Shown: positions 24,965 to 34,124, counted from the stretch's first letter. The stretch is DNA of 43,925 nt from AP-15 sp036500965 (GCA_036500965.1 DASYBC010000150.1:1-43925), one strand, 5' to 3'. Program-made: numbers and translations. Notes: a model not told the origin generated them from the letters alone.

Positions 24965-27900
24965 TCATTGCGGGACCCAATCCGGTACCGTGCAGCCGGT
25001 GCCCGGCAAGGTCGGGTAGTGGCATTGCCCCTTGGTCGCGTCGGGCTCGATGGTTGTCGCGAGGAACTTGACCAGCCAGGTCGGCTTTCCCTGAATTTCG
25101 ACCGCCTCTTCCGTCATTGGGAAGGGGGTCGGCGCCGGCCGATGCGGCGAGGGATCGGCGAGCGTCGCGTCCGCCGTAAAGCCGGTCTTCGGGATCGTGA
25201 ACGAGAAGCCGTAGCAGCCCTTTGGCGGGCAGTCGAGATCCTTGAGCGCCCACTGGCTGCACACGGCCGCGGCCTGCTTGGCCAGCGGGTTCGTGTCCGG
25301 GAGCGCCGACACGCACTTGTTTCCGGAGGGTTTGCAGAAGGTATGCGGCTCGCACAGCCCGTTGTCCGGGACGATGTCGAGCGTGCCGTCGGTCAGCTTG
25401 CTGAAATCGACCCTGACGCCGACGATGCCGCTGCTCGCGATCTGGCTCGTATCCGCGTGCAGCCATGGCGGCGCTCCGAGGTCTTTGATGTCGTTCAGGT
25501 TGGTCAGGCTAACCTGGATCGCCTTGATGTCGGCTGCTGTAGCCTCCTTGCCGAGATAGATCTGATAGGTCTGGCGGGTGCTCGGCTTGGCATAGACGAA
25601 GAAAACATTATAGGTGCCGACAAATGTGCGGTCGTCGATCTTGGTGTCGGGCTGGAACACATTGACAAAGGTGTCTTTCGATTGGCCGCCGGCCGACGTG
25701 TTGTACTGTTCCGTCGTCTGGATTGCCTTGGGGACGGTAGTGTCGAGATAGTAGGTGCCGTTGTTGATGGTCAGCGTCTCGCGGGTGCCGAGGGCGGTAC
25801 CAGACATGCGGATGAACGGCCAGCGGCATTTGCTCGTTATGCCGAACCTGGTCTTATCCGTGTTGCAGCCGTTCCCGTACCAGTGCTTCCACTCCCGCGT
25901 GCTTGTCGCCGCGTCGTCGCCTTTCGTGCCGGCGAGGAATTGGCGATAGAGCGGCACTCCGTAGCATTCCGGGTTGGAGCAGTCTGCATCCCAAATACCC
26001 CCCTCCGGCGTGTGATAGATCACCGTCGAGACGTAATCATAAGGGCTGGTTTTCGCCGTCACCGTCGGCGCCGTCTTGCTCGGCGGCTTGCAGGCGTTGG
26101 CTGGGTTGTTGTTGTCGCCGATATTGGAGGCGCATTCCGGGGTTTCGACCGGTGCCGTGAAGTAATCGTCCTCGTTGACCGAGATCGTCTGCTTCAGCGG
26201 GTTCGGTGGGATCAGTGTTTTCTGTACGTCGTTGCTGAGCCCGGTCAGCGTGCCGTCATCGTCGTTCAGCTCGGTCTGCCGGTCGATGCCGGTGAAGCTG
26301 TTGAAATATTGGTTTGTGTTCGCCTGTGCCGGCAGGCAGTAGACCGTTTTGACTGCGTCCGGGTCGGTAATGTAAGTCCCGGTCTGCCCAAAATCGCCGG
26401 TCGCTGGCGTCGATCCGGCAAAGGCCTTGAACAACGGGTCGATCACGAAATGGCGGATGTCGACATCGCCGAAATAAAGGTTGTTCGCATGGAACGCCGG
26501 CGGATAGAAAAAGCCGTTGGGCTGCTTCCAAGCGATCGCCGCGTTCGGCAGGTAGCACTGCGTGCCCGCGGGCTTGGTAGGATCCTTGAGGATCCCGCTG
26601 ACCGTCTTGGCCCCGTAGATGCACCCGCCCTTGCCATTGTAGCCATCGGGCGCGCAATCTGCGGTCGAGACCTCGAGATATGCGTTCGAATCGCGATAGG
26701 AAGGCCCGTCATAGATGTTCTCGAGCCGCTCGTTCGAGAAAAAGTCGCTGACCGGCAGGCTGACGCCCTCCTGTGCGTTGAGGCAGTAGGGTGGCACCAC
26801 GGCCGATGACAGCAGGGGCGCGCATTCGAGCTTATCGGTCGTCTTGGTCAAGGCGTTGAACGGGCCGAGATCGCTGGCGAAACGGTGCGCCTCGTCCTGT
26901 AGCTGGGTATGGCCGATCAGGATCGAGTCGCGCAGCAGCCCCCAATACCCGCTGATGATCGACGAGCGGGTGACGTCGCCGCCGGTGACAAAGGTGAGGC
27001 CGCCCTGCTGCACATCCGAGAGCACGCTGTTGGTCACCAGGTACCAGAACGGGCGCAGCCAGATCGCCGACACGTTGCCCTGCGTCCAGTGGAACGACGA
27101 GGTGAAGTGATCGATCACCGTCGCCGCGCAGTAATTTTCCGGGCTGTTCGGGTCGTTTGGCGGAAATGTGCTGCCGTCAGCGCACGGGCTGGCGATCTTA
27201 CCGTTGGGGGGCGGGGTGCAGTCGTAGCGGGTCGGCAGCCCGGCGACTTGATTCGCCGCAGCCGGGCATTGCGTCGTCTTTTTTGCGCCGATCGCATGCG
27301 GGTAATACGGGTCGCGCGCGAGATCGGGTTTTGTGTACGGCCCGCCGTCCGGGGGAGGAACGGTCTGGCGCGTCGGCTTGGGGGCGAAGCTGGCGGTTTC
27401 CCTGACAAACGGCTTTTCCAGGGCGTTGACGTTCTTCTCGTCGGCGGCGACGAACCCGGCGCAGGCGGGCGCGTCGGGCGTCGTCTGCAACGACATCATC
27501 GTCGAGGTTGCAGAGTTCCCAGAAAAGGACTCGATCGCGCTCGCGCCGGCGAAGACAGCATTTCGCTGGAATCCGGCATAGCCGAAGACACCGGCGCCAT
27601 CGTCCCATTTCATGTGGCCGCCGCTGCTGTTCGATGCTGTCGGCACATCCGGGCTGTCGCTGTTTTCCATCGGCACGAACCAATAGGCCGATCCGCACGC
27701 GCCGGCGCCGGCCGCCATGTCGCCCTCGAAATTGTTCCAGCCGTTGGTGATCCAGAACACGGTCGGGTATTCGTTGTCGGAACGATACGGGAAGCCGGGG
27801 TTCACGACATTCTTCGGATTGTCGCTGAAGGCCGAAACACCCTGATTGTCCGCGAGGATTCCCGGTACCCTTTGCGGGTTCTGGTCATTGTCGATCGCCG

Positions 27901-29545
27901 CGCGGGCGAAGACGCCGAGGTCGGAGTAGAAATTGTTGTCGGCCTCGGTGCCGTCCTCGAGATAATAGCCGTGGCCGATCGACTTCCAGCCGACATCGCG
28001 CTGGAAGGTGACGCCTTGGGTGTCGTGCAGCACGTACCAGCGGGTGTTTGAATCGTTGACCGACGAATCAGCGACAAAGGTATTGGGCGGCACCTGCCGG
28101 GTCTTGTGAAAATGGATCGGGTAGTGGCCGATCTTGCCGCCTTGGCCCAGCTCCGCGAACTCGACCCCGCGGATCTGGACCTCCTTGATGCCCTGACGGA
28201 ACACGGTGTGCCCGCCGAAATAATAGGTTTTCCCCGCCTTTTGCGCCGCCGCTTCCGCCTGCTCGAAGGTCTCGCCGGCGACATCGCCGCCTGAGACGAT
28301 GCGGATGCTGCGCGTCAGCAGCGCCACCGCGGCGCGCGTCTCGGCGCCATCTTTGACGAGGTTCGGGTCCATCCCGGCGTCTTCAAGGCGACCCTCGGCA
28401 GTTCCGAGCCGACTCGCGACCGCAAAACGCGTGCCGTTGTGAAACCATTTGATCGCCGGCGTGAAGCCGACCTTGTCGCCTTGAACAGAGGTGACCGTCA
28501 GTTCCTCGGAATGGCCCGGCAGGTAGTCGGTCGTGGTGACGACGATCTGGTCGCGGTCTTTATCGTTGGGCAGCCACCAGCGTTCGGCCGGCGAGCCGTC
28601 GAGCGTCAGCGAGTTGCCCGCGCTAACGTCACCCTTGAGGCGCATCCAGCTGTTGCCGGATTGCAGCGGCTTGTCGTCCAGACCCGTGGCGACCCCTTTG
28701 TAGCCGTTCATGACCAGCGCGCCGCCATAGGACACCGCCAGCACCTTATAGCCGAAATACCCGACCTTGCCGTCGGCGGGGTCGGCGCCGCACATGGCCT
28801 TGCCGTCCATCACCGCAAACGTGCTGCCATTGGTGCATTTGGCGTCGCCGTAGAGCGGCGCGTAATCGTAGAAATAATCCTTCGCTGCCGCCGGCAGACC
28901 GGGGATGCAATCCGAGCCCGTTTTCCCTATTCCGCAGCCGGGAAGGTTTGACCCGCCGTTGTTGCTCCACACCGTCTCGGGGATGCCGCACGGTCCGAGC
29001 CCGGCGCCCTCGGTCTTGCACAGCACGCCCTGCCCTTGCTTCTTCAGCGGATCGACCGGGGCGCCATTCTCGACGCTCTGGTTCGGGCCGTAGAGATAGA
29101 TCGTCAGAAACCCGCCTTGCTTGTCGAGGCGCGCGGACGGGTCGCCATAGGGTGCCGTCGTGCCGGCCTTCAGCACGCCATTGGCCTCGACGATGATCGA
29201 ACTGGCCCAGAAGTTGATGTCCGGCGAGCCGGTTTTCGGCTGCTCGAAATCGAGGCTCCCGTTGGGGCCGACAATATTGACATTTCCGTAGTAGTAATCT
29301 TTGGCCGCCTCGACCGTGCACGGTCCGGTGACCAGCAGGTCAGGCTGCAGCGGCGTGCCGACGCCTTTCATCAGATCCTGTGCCTCCACCGCCCCGCCGG
29401 TGCAGGTGACGGGAGTGGGGGCCGTTTGCGCCCGCGCGGCGCCGGGCGCGAAGGCCAGCAGCAGGCCGAGCGCGACACCGCCGATCGCCCGCGCGGTGCC
29501 GAGCGGCCAGCCGCACCGAGCGATGCCGCCTGCGCCAAAAAGCAT
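24965..29545 (-). CDS. giant secreted G8-domain / beta-helix protein (CEMIP/PKHD1L1-like)
   Basis: 1526-residue exported protein. A signal peptide (about 1-40) has the hydrophobic core AIGGVALGLLLAFAPGAARA. A G8 domain is visible at about 60-160 (YYYGNVNIVGPNGSLDFEQ, then INFWASSIIVEANGVL). A right-handed beta-helix region around 465-560 contains KIGHYPIHFHKTR and WKSIGHGYYLEDGTEADNN, matching the YPIHFHM...HGT...GHxFFxEDG pattern of CEMIP/TMEM2/PKHD1L1. The mature part has over 30 cysteines, which suggests disulfides formed in the periplasm. Its gene precedes gspE by 51 bp, so secretion by that T2SS is likely. CEMIP depolymerises hyaluronan; the target of this protein is unknown. The ATG at 29545 follows AAAGGG; a TTG 6 codons upstream is less likely. 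Confidence 0.8.
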   Translation of the reverse strand: MLFGAGGIARCGWPLGTARAIGGVALGLLLAFAPGAARAQTAPTPVTCTGGAVEAQDLMKGVGTPLQPDLLVTGPCTVEAAKDYYYGNVNIVGPNGSLDFEQPKTGSPDINFWASSIIVEANGVLKAGTTAPYGDPSARLDKQGGFLTIYLYGPNQSVENGAPVDPLKKQGQGVLCKTEGAGLGPCGIPETVWSNNGGSNLPGCGIGKTGSDCIPGLPAAAKDYFYDYAPLYGDAKCTNGSTFAVMDGKAMCGADPADGKVGYFGYKVLAVSYGGALVMNGYKGVATGLDDKPLQSGNSWMRLKGDVSAGNSLTLDGSPAERWWLPNDKDRDQIVVTTTDYLPGHSEELTVTSVQGDKVGFTPAIKWFHNGTRFAVASRLGTAEGRLEDAGMDPNLVKDGAETRAAVALLTRSIRIVSGGDVAGETFEQAEAAAQKAGKTYYFGGHTVFRQGIKEVQIRGVEFAELGQGGKIGHYPIHFHKTRQVPPNTFVADSSVNDSNTRWYVLHDTQGVTFQRDVGWKSIGHGYYLEDGTEADNNFYSDLGVFARAAIDNDQNPQRVPGILADNQGVSAFSDNPKNVVNPGFPYRSDNEYPTVFWITNGWNNFEGDMAAGAGACGSAYWFVPMENSDSPDVPTASNSSGGHMKWDDGAGVFGYAGFQRNAVFAGASAIESFSGNSATSTMMSLQTTPDAPACAGFVAADEKNVNALEKPFVRETASFAPKPTRQTVPPPDGGPYTKPDLARDPYYPHAIGAKKTTQCPAAANQVAGLPTRYDCTPPPNGKIASPCADGSTFPPNDPNSPENYCAATVIDHFTSSFHWTQGNVSAIWLRPFWYLVTNSVLSDVQQGGLTFVTGGDVTRSSIISGYWGLLRDSILIGHTQLQDEAHRFASDLGPFNALTKTTDKLECAPLLSSAVVPPYCLNAQEGVSLPVSDFFSNERLENIYDGPSYRDSNAYLEVSTADCAPDGYNGKGGCIYGAKTVSGILKDPTKPAGTQCYLPNAAIAWKQPNGFFYPPAFHANNLYFGDVDIRHFVIDPLFKAFAGSTPATGDFGQTGTYITDPDAVKTVYCLPAQANTNQYFNSFTGIDRQTELNDDDGTLTGLSNDVQKTLIPPNPLKQTISVNEDDYFTAPVETPECASNIGDNNNPANACKPPSKTAPTVTAKTSPYDYVSTVIYHTPEGGIWDADCSNPECYGVPLYRQFLAGTKGDDAATSTREWKHWYGNGCNTDKTRFGITSKCRWPFIRMSGTALGTRETLTINNGTYYLDTTVPKAIQTTEQYNTSAGGQSKDTFVNVFQPDTKIDDRTFVGTYNVFFVYAKPSTRQTYQIYLGKEATAADIKAIQVSLTNLNDIKDLGAPPWLHADTSQIASSGIVGVRVDFSKLTDGTLDIVPDNGLCEPHTFCKPSGNKCVSALPDTNPLAKQAAAVCSQWALKDLDCPPKGCYGFSFTIPKTGFTADATLADPSPHRPAPTPFPMTEEAVEIQGKPTWLVKFLATTIEPDATKGQCHYPTLPGTGCTVPDWVPQ

Positions 29546-29889
29546 GTGCTGACCCTTTCCCAAAGTGCGACGCCATCCGGCTGCCGGCTATGGTCGCAGC
29601 CGCCCGGCCGTGAGCCGGTCGCAGCCGGCCAAGCGAGAAAAGGTCAGGCGAACGCCGCTCTGGCGGCGAGGACTGTCGCACCGGTGGATTGCCCGTCCGA
29701 TCGGCGCGATTTTTGGCCTCGCCTGCTCGGCCCGCTCCCTGCGAATTTAATCAGAAGTAGAGCAGGGCGGCAAGCTCTGTGTCAATTAGTTAACCACAAT
29801 TCGGCGTCGGCGTGCGAATGCGGCCGACCGTCGAGGCCGGCGCGCCCTGCTGTCGAGCCGTGCGCGATTCGACGGCACCACGGCCGCCG
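29546..29889 (-). promoter_or_regulatory. 344-bp upstream region of the exoprotein/T2SS operon with a promoter candidate
   Basis: No gene is seen on either strand. On the minus strand, TTGACA (29785-29780) is followed after 18 bp by TCTACT (29761-29756), a sigma-70-like pair with a perfect -35 and a weak -10. The surroundings are AT-rich for this genome (29745-29800). This leaves a leader of about 200 nt before the exoprotein ATG. Confidence 0.35.
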
Positions 29890-30477
29890 CTATTCCTCGA
29901 CGCCGACCGCGACCAGCGTGCAGCCGCCGCCGACAGTCGGCATCAGGATGTCGCGGACGCCGAGATTGGTCTGCACGATGGCGAGCCCCCGCAGCATCGC
30001 GATGGTCCGCCCGGCCTTGACCAGAGAGGCCTGGATCACGCTGCAGGCGCGCGCGCTCGGCACGATCTGCACGACCGCACCCTCGCATTTTCGGGGGCCG
30101 ACCGGCGCCGCCAGCATCACCGCGGCTCCATTGGGGGCGACCGGGCTCTTGTAGCTGAGTCCGACGATCGAGACGAACAGGTTCTGGTTCGGCGCACCGC
30201 TCGTCCAGCTCGAGATCGCCTCGTGCGGGCCGTCGATGGCTGCAGCCGACTGTCGCACGACTGTGTCCATGCAGGTCGTGATCTTGGCCTGCTGCGCGTG
30301 CAGCACCGGCTGCAAGGCGCCGACCGCGTCGGTTGGCGCGCGCGGCGCCGGAGCGGTAGGAGCCGCGGCGTTCTTGACGGCAGGCTGGCGCTCCGCAGAT
30401 CGCGCAGCCGCCAGCTGCGCAGTGCAGAGCAGACACAGCGATGCGGCCGCGCAGCCCGCTCCCCTTCGCACCCGCAT
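29890..30477 (-). CDS. secreted cysteine-containing protein, unknown
   Basis: 195-residue protein with an N-terminal signal peptide (GCAAASLCLLCTAQLAAARS) and an Ala/Pro linker (about 33-50). The mature domain holds four Cys (TTCMDT, PRKCEG, RACSV, GGGCTL), enough for two disulfides. I do not recognise the family. It lies between the adhesin and the giant exoprotein on the same strand, so it may be a periplasmic or secreted partner of one of them. The ATG is at 30477. Confidence 0.6.
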   Translation of the reverse strand: MRVRRGAGCAAASLCLLCTAQLAAARSAERQPAVKNAAAPTAPAPRAPTDAVGALQPVLHAQQAKITTCMDTVVRQSAAAIDGPHEAISSWTSGAPNQNLFVSIVGLSYKSPVAPNGAAVMLAAPVGPRKCEGAVVQIVPSARACSVIQASLVKAGRTIAMLRGLAIVQTNLGVRDILMPTVGGGCTLVAVGVEE

Positions 30478-30569
30478 TCTCGCCCTCGCTGCCGCCGTGC
30501 TTCGCCGGAACGGATCAAACCACTGCCGCGGCCACCGCGATCAGGATGCGGATGACGCACGCCACTCGG

Positions 30570-32744
30570 TCAGAACACCCAGCCGACCCCGACCCGGCCG
30601 ATCGCCTCCGAGCCGCCGGTCCCGATCGCCACACCGGCCGACAGCACCGCGCCGGAGCCCGCCAGGTGGTGCACGAAGTCGAACGCAAAGCCGCCCTGCC
30701 CGTTATAGGTCGCGCCGCTGGCGCCAACAAAGGTGCGGCCCTGGTCGGGGATCATCGCGCCGCCGAGCGCCGAAGCTTCGGCGACGCCGGCCGAAAGGTG
30801 GCGGTCGAGCTGGTCGAGCCCGGAATTGAGCTGACCGAGATTGACCGCATCGGTGGCGGCGATGCCGGGCGCCAGATTGGTGATGCGCTGCTCAGCGCCG
30901 GGGGCGCCGACCGAGACGGTGTTCGGCTCGCTGGCGATCGCCCCGGCGCCCAACGCGACCGAATGCGACGCCAGCGCCTGCGCTCCCGGCCCGATCGCCA
31001 CCGAGTTGGCACCCGCGGCCAGCGTACCCTGGCCGCCGCCGAGCGCCACCGAGTTGGCGCCGCTCGCCTGCGCCGCCTGGCCGGCCGCCAGCGACCCAGC
31101 GCCCGACGCCATGGCGCCCTGGCCGAAGGCCGAGGCTTCCTGACCGCTCGCGGAGGCGCTCTGGCCGACGGCCGTCGCGAAATCGCCGCTGGCGGCGGCG
31201 CCCTGGCCGACGGCGAGCGCGTTGGCGCCGCTGGCGAGCGCGCCGGCGCCGAGCGCCGCCGACTGGCCGCCGCTCGCCGCCGCACCCTGGCCCAAGGCGG
31301 TCGCGGCGATGCTGCTCGCGAAGGCGCCCTGGCCTACTGCGGTCGCGGCGATATTGCTGGCCAGCGCACCCTGACCCAATGCGGTCGCGGCGATATTGCC
31401 GGCGAGCGCACCTTGGCCGAGCGCCGTCGCAGCGATGTTGCTTGCCGCGGCACCTTGACCCAGCGCGGTCGCAGCGATGTTGCTCGCCGCGGCACCTTGG
31501 CCGAGCGCGGTCGCGGCAACATTGCTCGCCAGCGCACCCTGGCCGAGCGCGGTGGCGTAAGCGCCGCTCGCATTGCTCCCTTGACCAAAGGCGGCGGCAT
31601 TGGCGGCGTTGGCGAGGGCACCAGTGCCGACCGCGGTGGCGCCGGTCTCGCCGCCGCCGGTCGCCCCGGCCTGCGCGCCCTGCCCCAATGCGGTCGTCCC
31701 GCCATTGGCCGAGACGCCGCCGGCATTGCTCGCCTGGCCGAAAGCGCTGGAGCCCGCGCCGCTGGCGACCGCGGTCCCGCCGAATACGCTCGAATTGGCG
31801 CCGCTTGCAGCCGAACTCGCGCCGACGACGGTCGCCAGCGTGCCGGTCGCGATTGCCGACCGCCCGACCGCGGTCGATTCGGCGGTGCTCGCGGTGGCGC
31901 CGGTACCAAGGGCTGTCGAATCGGCGGCGCTCGCGTCCGCGAATCCGCCGAGCGCCGTCGCCAGCGTGCCGCTAGCATCCGCCCGGGCGCCGAGCGCGGT
32001 CGACTGCGCCGCGGTTGCATCCGCCTGCTCGCCAACCGCGGTGGAGCGGTCCGCGTTCGCATGCGCCAGCTCGCCGACTGCGGTCGACCGCGTCCCGGTC
32101 GCCGTCGCGAAGGCCCCGAGGGCGGAAGAATTATTGGCGCTCGCAGTCGCGTTGCGGCCGAGCGCCGTTGCGTTCGCCCCGCCCGCCGTGCTGCTGTCGC
32201 CGATGGCACTGGCGCTCGCCGCATTGGCGAAGGCGAAATTGCCGACCGCGGTGGCGTCGGTCTCGCCGGCCGCGGTGGCTCCGGCGAGCGCGCTCTGCCC
32301 CAGCGCCGTCGTTCCGGCATTGTGGAACGCGCCGCCGGCGTTGCTGAACTGGCCGAAGGCGCTGGAGCCACTGCCGCTCGCCAGCCCATCCTGGCCGGCA
32401 ACCGTGGATTGGGCGCCGGTGGCGACCGCGTTGCTGCCGAGCGCGGTCGCGTCCGTTCCGCTCGCGGTGCTGAGGGCGCCGAACCCGCTGGCGTTGGCGG
32501 AATTGGCCGTCGCGGTCTCGCCGACCGCGGTTGCACCAGGCGCGTTGGCCGACGAGGCAGAGCCGCAGGCGAAAGACCCGGCGCCGGCATTCTCGATGCA
32601 GCCGGCCGTCGTCGCTGGCACTGGCACCGTCTGCGCCCGCGCCCCGTGGGCTGGCAGCACGGCCGCCATCGCAGCGGCGGCGCCCAGGATTGCCCGGCGG
32701 GCGTGCCCCCGCAGCCACAGCTGCGACGAAAATCGACTGGCCAT
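30570..32744 (-). CDS. trimeric autotransporter adhesin (YadA-like)
   Basis: 724-residue surface adhesin. A signal peptide (about 1-38) is followed by a very long head of 14-16-residue repeats of the type ATALGQGA-AS-N-A, which builds a left-handed beta-roll in trimers. The neck is NTVSVGAPGAEQRITNLAPG followed by DAVNLGQL (about 615-640). The C-terminal YadA anchor (last 75 residues, ending VGVGWVF) forms the outer-membrane barrel. A coiled-coil stalk is almost absent, so the head would sit near the cell surface. The ATG at 32744 has GGGGGGACC upstream. It probably mediates attachment. Confidence 0.9.
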   Translation of the reverse strand: MASRFSSQLWLRGHARRAILGAAAAMAAVLPAHGARAQTVPVPATTAGCIENAGAGSFACGSASSANAPGATAVGETATANSANASGFGALSTASGTDATALGSNAVATGAQSTVAGQDGLASGSGSSAFGQFSNAGGAFHNAGTTALGQSALAGATAAGETDATAVGNFAFANAASASAIGDSSTAGGANATALGRNATASANNSSALGAFATATGTRSTAVGELAHANADRSTAVGEQADATAAQSTALGARADASGTLATALGGFADASAADSTALGTGATASTAESTAVGRSAIATGTLATVVGASSAASGANSSVFGGTAVASGAGSSAFGQASNAGGVSANGGTTALGQGAQAGATGGGETGATAVGTGALANAANAAAFGQGSNASGAYATALGQGALASNVAATALGQGAAASNIAATALGQGAAASNIAATALGQGALAGNIAATALGQGALASNIAATAVGQGAFASSIAATALGQGAAASGGQSAALGAGALASGANALAVGQGAAASGDFATAVGQSASASGQEASAFGQGAMASGAGSLAAGQAAQASGANSVALGGGQGTLAAGANSVAIGPGAQALASHSVALGAGAIASEPNTVSVGAPGAEQRITNLAPGIAATDAVNLGQLNSGLDQLDRHLSAGVAEASALGGAMIPDQGRTFVGASGATYNGQGGFAFDFVHHLAGSGAVLSAGVAIGTGGSEAIGRVGVGWVF
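31297..31548. repeat. 42-bp tandem repeat, six units, in the adhesin head
   Basis: Six contiguous 42-bp units (starts 31297, 31339, 31381, 31423, 31465, 31507) begin with GCGGTCGC, GCCGTCGC or similar and encode 14 residues each (pattern ATALGQGALASNIA). Neighbouring units differ at a few bases; units on either side are more diverged. Being a multiple of three, copy number can change without a frame break. Confidence 0.9.
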
Positions 32745-33203
32745 CGAAAAGGTCCCCCCGATCGCTGTCGTGCCCGGCGCGGCGGCCGGCCACGCTCGAA
32801 GCTCGCTAGCCTAACATAGCTTACACGAGGGACGTCTATCTACCTGAAATTGCGTAACCCGAAATCCCGGATCGGCGAGCAGCGGATCGCGGCCAGAGGG
32901 GACAGCGGGGTGCTGGGCGGATGGCGGGGCGCAGGCCGCGACGCCGTGGCCGCCCGATGGCCTTGGCGAAGAGCATGAGCCGAAGCGTCGGGAAGCGTCG
33001 GGTGCTCGTCATTTCGACTGCGAGCCGGCCCAGCGACCGAATTTCGTTGCAGCGGGCTTCGCCGGGGCGAAAATTGAACTCCGGCTGACCGGGATCGGGG
33101 AATGTCAGCTCACCTGCAGCATGACAGCGAGGGAGAGAGTGGAGATGGCGCCCCGCAACACGGTCGATCGGGTTTCCGAAATGATGTTTCCGGGAGGACG
33201 GCA
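32745..33203. other. 459-bp divergent region between adhesin and NHL gene
   Basis: The region would carry the promoters of both divergent genes. Its left end (32805-32860) is AT-richer than its surroundings. No convincing -35/-10 pair stands out. A short frame that ends on the NHL start is described separately; a 122-codon minus-strand frame here has noise-like composition. Confidence 0.35.
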
Positions 33204-33207
33204 ATGA
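33121..33207 (+). CDS. possible short leader ORF coupled to the NHL gene
   Basis: An ATG at 33121 and an in-frame ATG at 33145 (preceded by GGGAGAGAGTGGAG) open a frame of 28 or 20 codons. It ends with TGA at 33205, overlapping the NHL ATG at 33204 as ATGA. The peptide ends in FPGGRQ. The internal GGGAGG serves as the ribosome site of the NHL gene. Because the same arrangement could arise by chance, this is a weak call; a regulatory leader or small protein are both possible. Confidence 0.3.
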   Translation: MTARERVEMAPRNTVDRVSEMMFPGGRQ

Positions 33208-34076
33208 CCCAAGTTGGCACCGGCGAATATACCTATGAGCTGATCCCCGATTTCTTCAAATTACCGAACGGGGAACCGTTCGGGATGATCAGCCGGGTGG
33301 CGACCGATTCGCGGGACCGCGTCTACGTATTCCAGCGCAAGGATCCCCCGGTCGTGGTGTTCGACCGCGAGGGCAAGCACCTGGGCGCCTGGGGCAGCGG
33401 CGACGTCACCGACCCGCATGGCTTAAAGATCGTCGGCGACGTCGTCTACACCACCGACCGCTCCGACTCGGTCGCGAAATCGTTCACCCTGGAGGGCAAG
33501 CCGATCTTGGAGCTCGGCCAGCGCGGCGTCCATTCCGACACCGGCTGCACCGGGTCGCCGTGGCTGGCGCTGCGCGCGGCCGGGCCGTTCAATCATCCGA
33601 CCGAGATGATCGCCCACCCCAATGGCGACATTTACGTGACCGACGGCTATCGCAACTCGCGCGTGCATAGGTTTACGCGCGAGGGCCGACTGGTCAAGTC
33701 GTGGGGCACGCCGGGCCATGGCCCGGGCCAGTTCCACCTGCCGCACAGCATCGCGTTCGATGATGACGGCAATCTTTACGTCGCCGACCGCTCGAACCAG
33801 CGCATCCAGATCTTTACGCCGGAGGGGGACTTTCTCGGCCAGTGGACGGGCATGGGCGGGCCGAACGACATCAGCCGCGGCAAGGACGGCAATTTCTACA
33901 TCGCCGAGCAGGAGGACAGCGGCAAGCCCGCTTATGTCTGCGTGCGCGACGGACATGGAAACGTGCTCGCCCGCATGGAGAGCCGCCATATCCACGGCAT
34001 TGGCGTCGATTCGCGCGGCGACATCTACGCCGGATTGACCCAGGACCGCAGCGTGGACAGGTTCGTGCGAAAGTAA
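33204..34076 (+). CDS. NHL-repeat beta-propeller protein
   Basis: 290-residue protein with successive NHL-type blades of the peptidyl-alpha-hydroxyglycine alpha-amidating lyase class. Examples are FNHPTEMIAHPNGDIYVTDG (about 130-150), FHLPHSIAFDDDGNLYVADR (about 178-197) followed by SNQRIQIFTPEGDFLGQW, and IHGIGVDSRGDIYAG. No signal peptide is seen, so it appears cytoplasmic. The ATG at 33204 has GGGAGG 6 bp upstream; an upstream start at 33102 would add a sequence without homology. Function is not known; such proteins often sit in aromatic or CoA-dependent degradation clusters. Confidence 0.85.
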   Translation: MTQVGTGEYTYELIPDFFKLPNGEPFGMISRVATDSRDRVYVFQRKDPPVVVFDREGKHLGAWGSGDVTDPHGLKIVGDVVYTTDRSDSVAKSFTLEGKPILELGQRGVHSDTGCTGSPWLALRAAGPFNHPTEMIAHPNGDIYVTDGYRNSRVHRFTREGRLVKSWGTPGHGPGQFHLPHSIAFDDDGNLYVADRSNQRIQIFTPEGDFLGQWTGMGGPNDISRGKDGNFYIAEQEDSGKPAYVCVRDGHGNVLARMESRHIHGIGVDSRGDIYAGLTQDRSVDRFVRK

Positions 34077-34124
34077 CGGCTGCACGGCGCGCATCAGCGC
34101 GCAGCGAAGCTGTTTGTCGTCAGC

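Noticed and set aside
24950..26809. 619-codon plus-strand frame opposite the exoprotein gene
   Set aside because: Antisense shadow, Arg/Val-rich, no motif; the minus strand has a coherent 1526-residue secreted protein.
31297..31548. Possible CRISPR-like array in the 42-bp repeats
   Set aside because: The units are contiguous, with no spacers, and encode 14-residue adhesin repeats.
30441..32819. 792-codon open frame on the plus strand opposite the adhesin
   Set aside because: It is the antisense of GC-rich, repetitive adhesin DNA; the translation is Arg/Ala/Gly noise without domains, and the opposite strand has a signal peptide, repeats and an anchor.
32836..33204. 122-codon minus-strand frame upstream of the NHL gene
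   Set aside because: Arg/Pro-rich sequence without homology; no ribosome site; lies in a regulatory gap.
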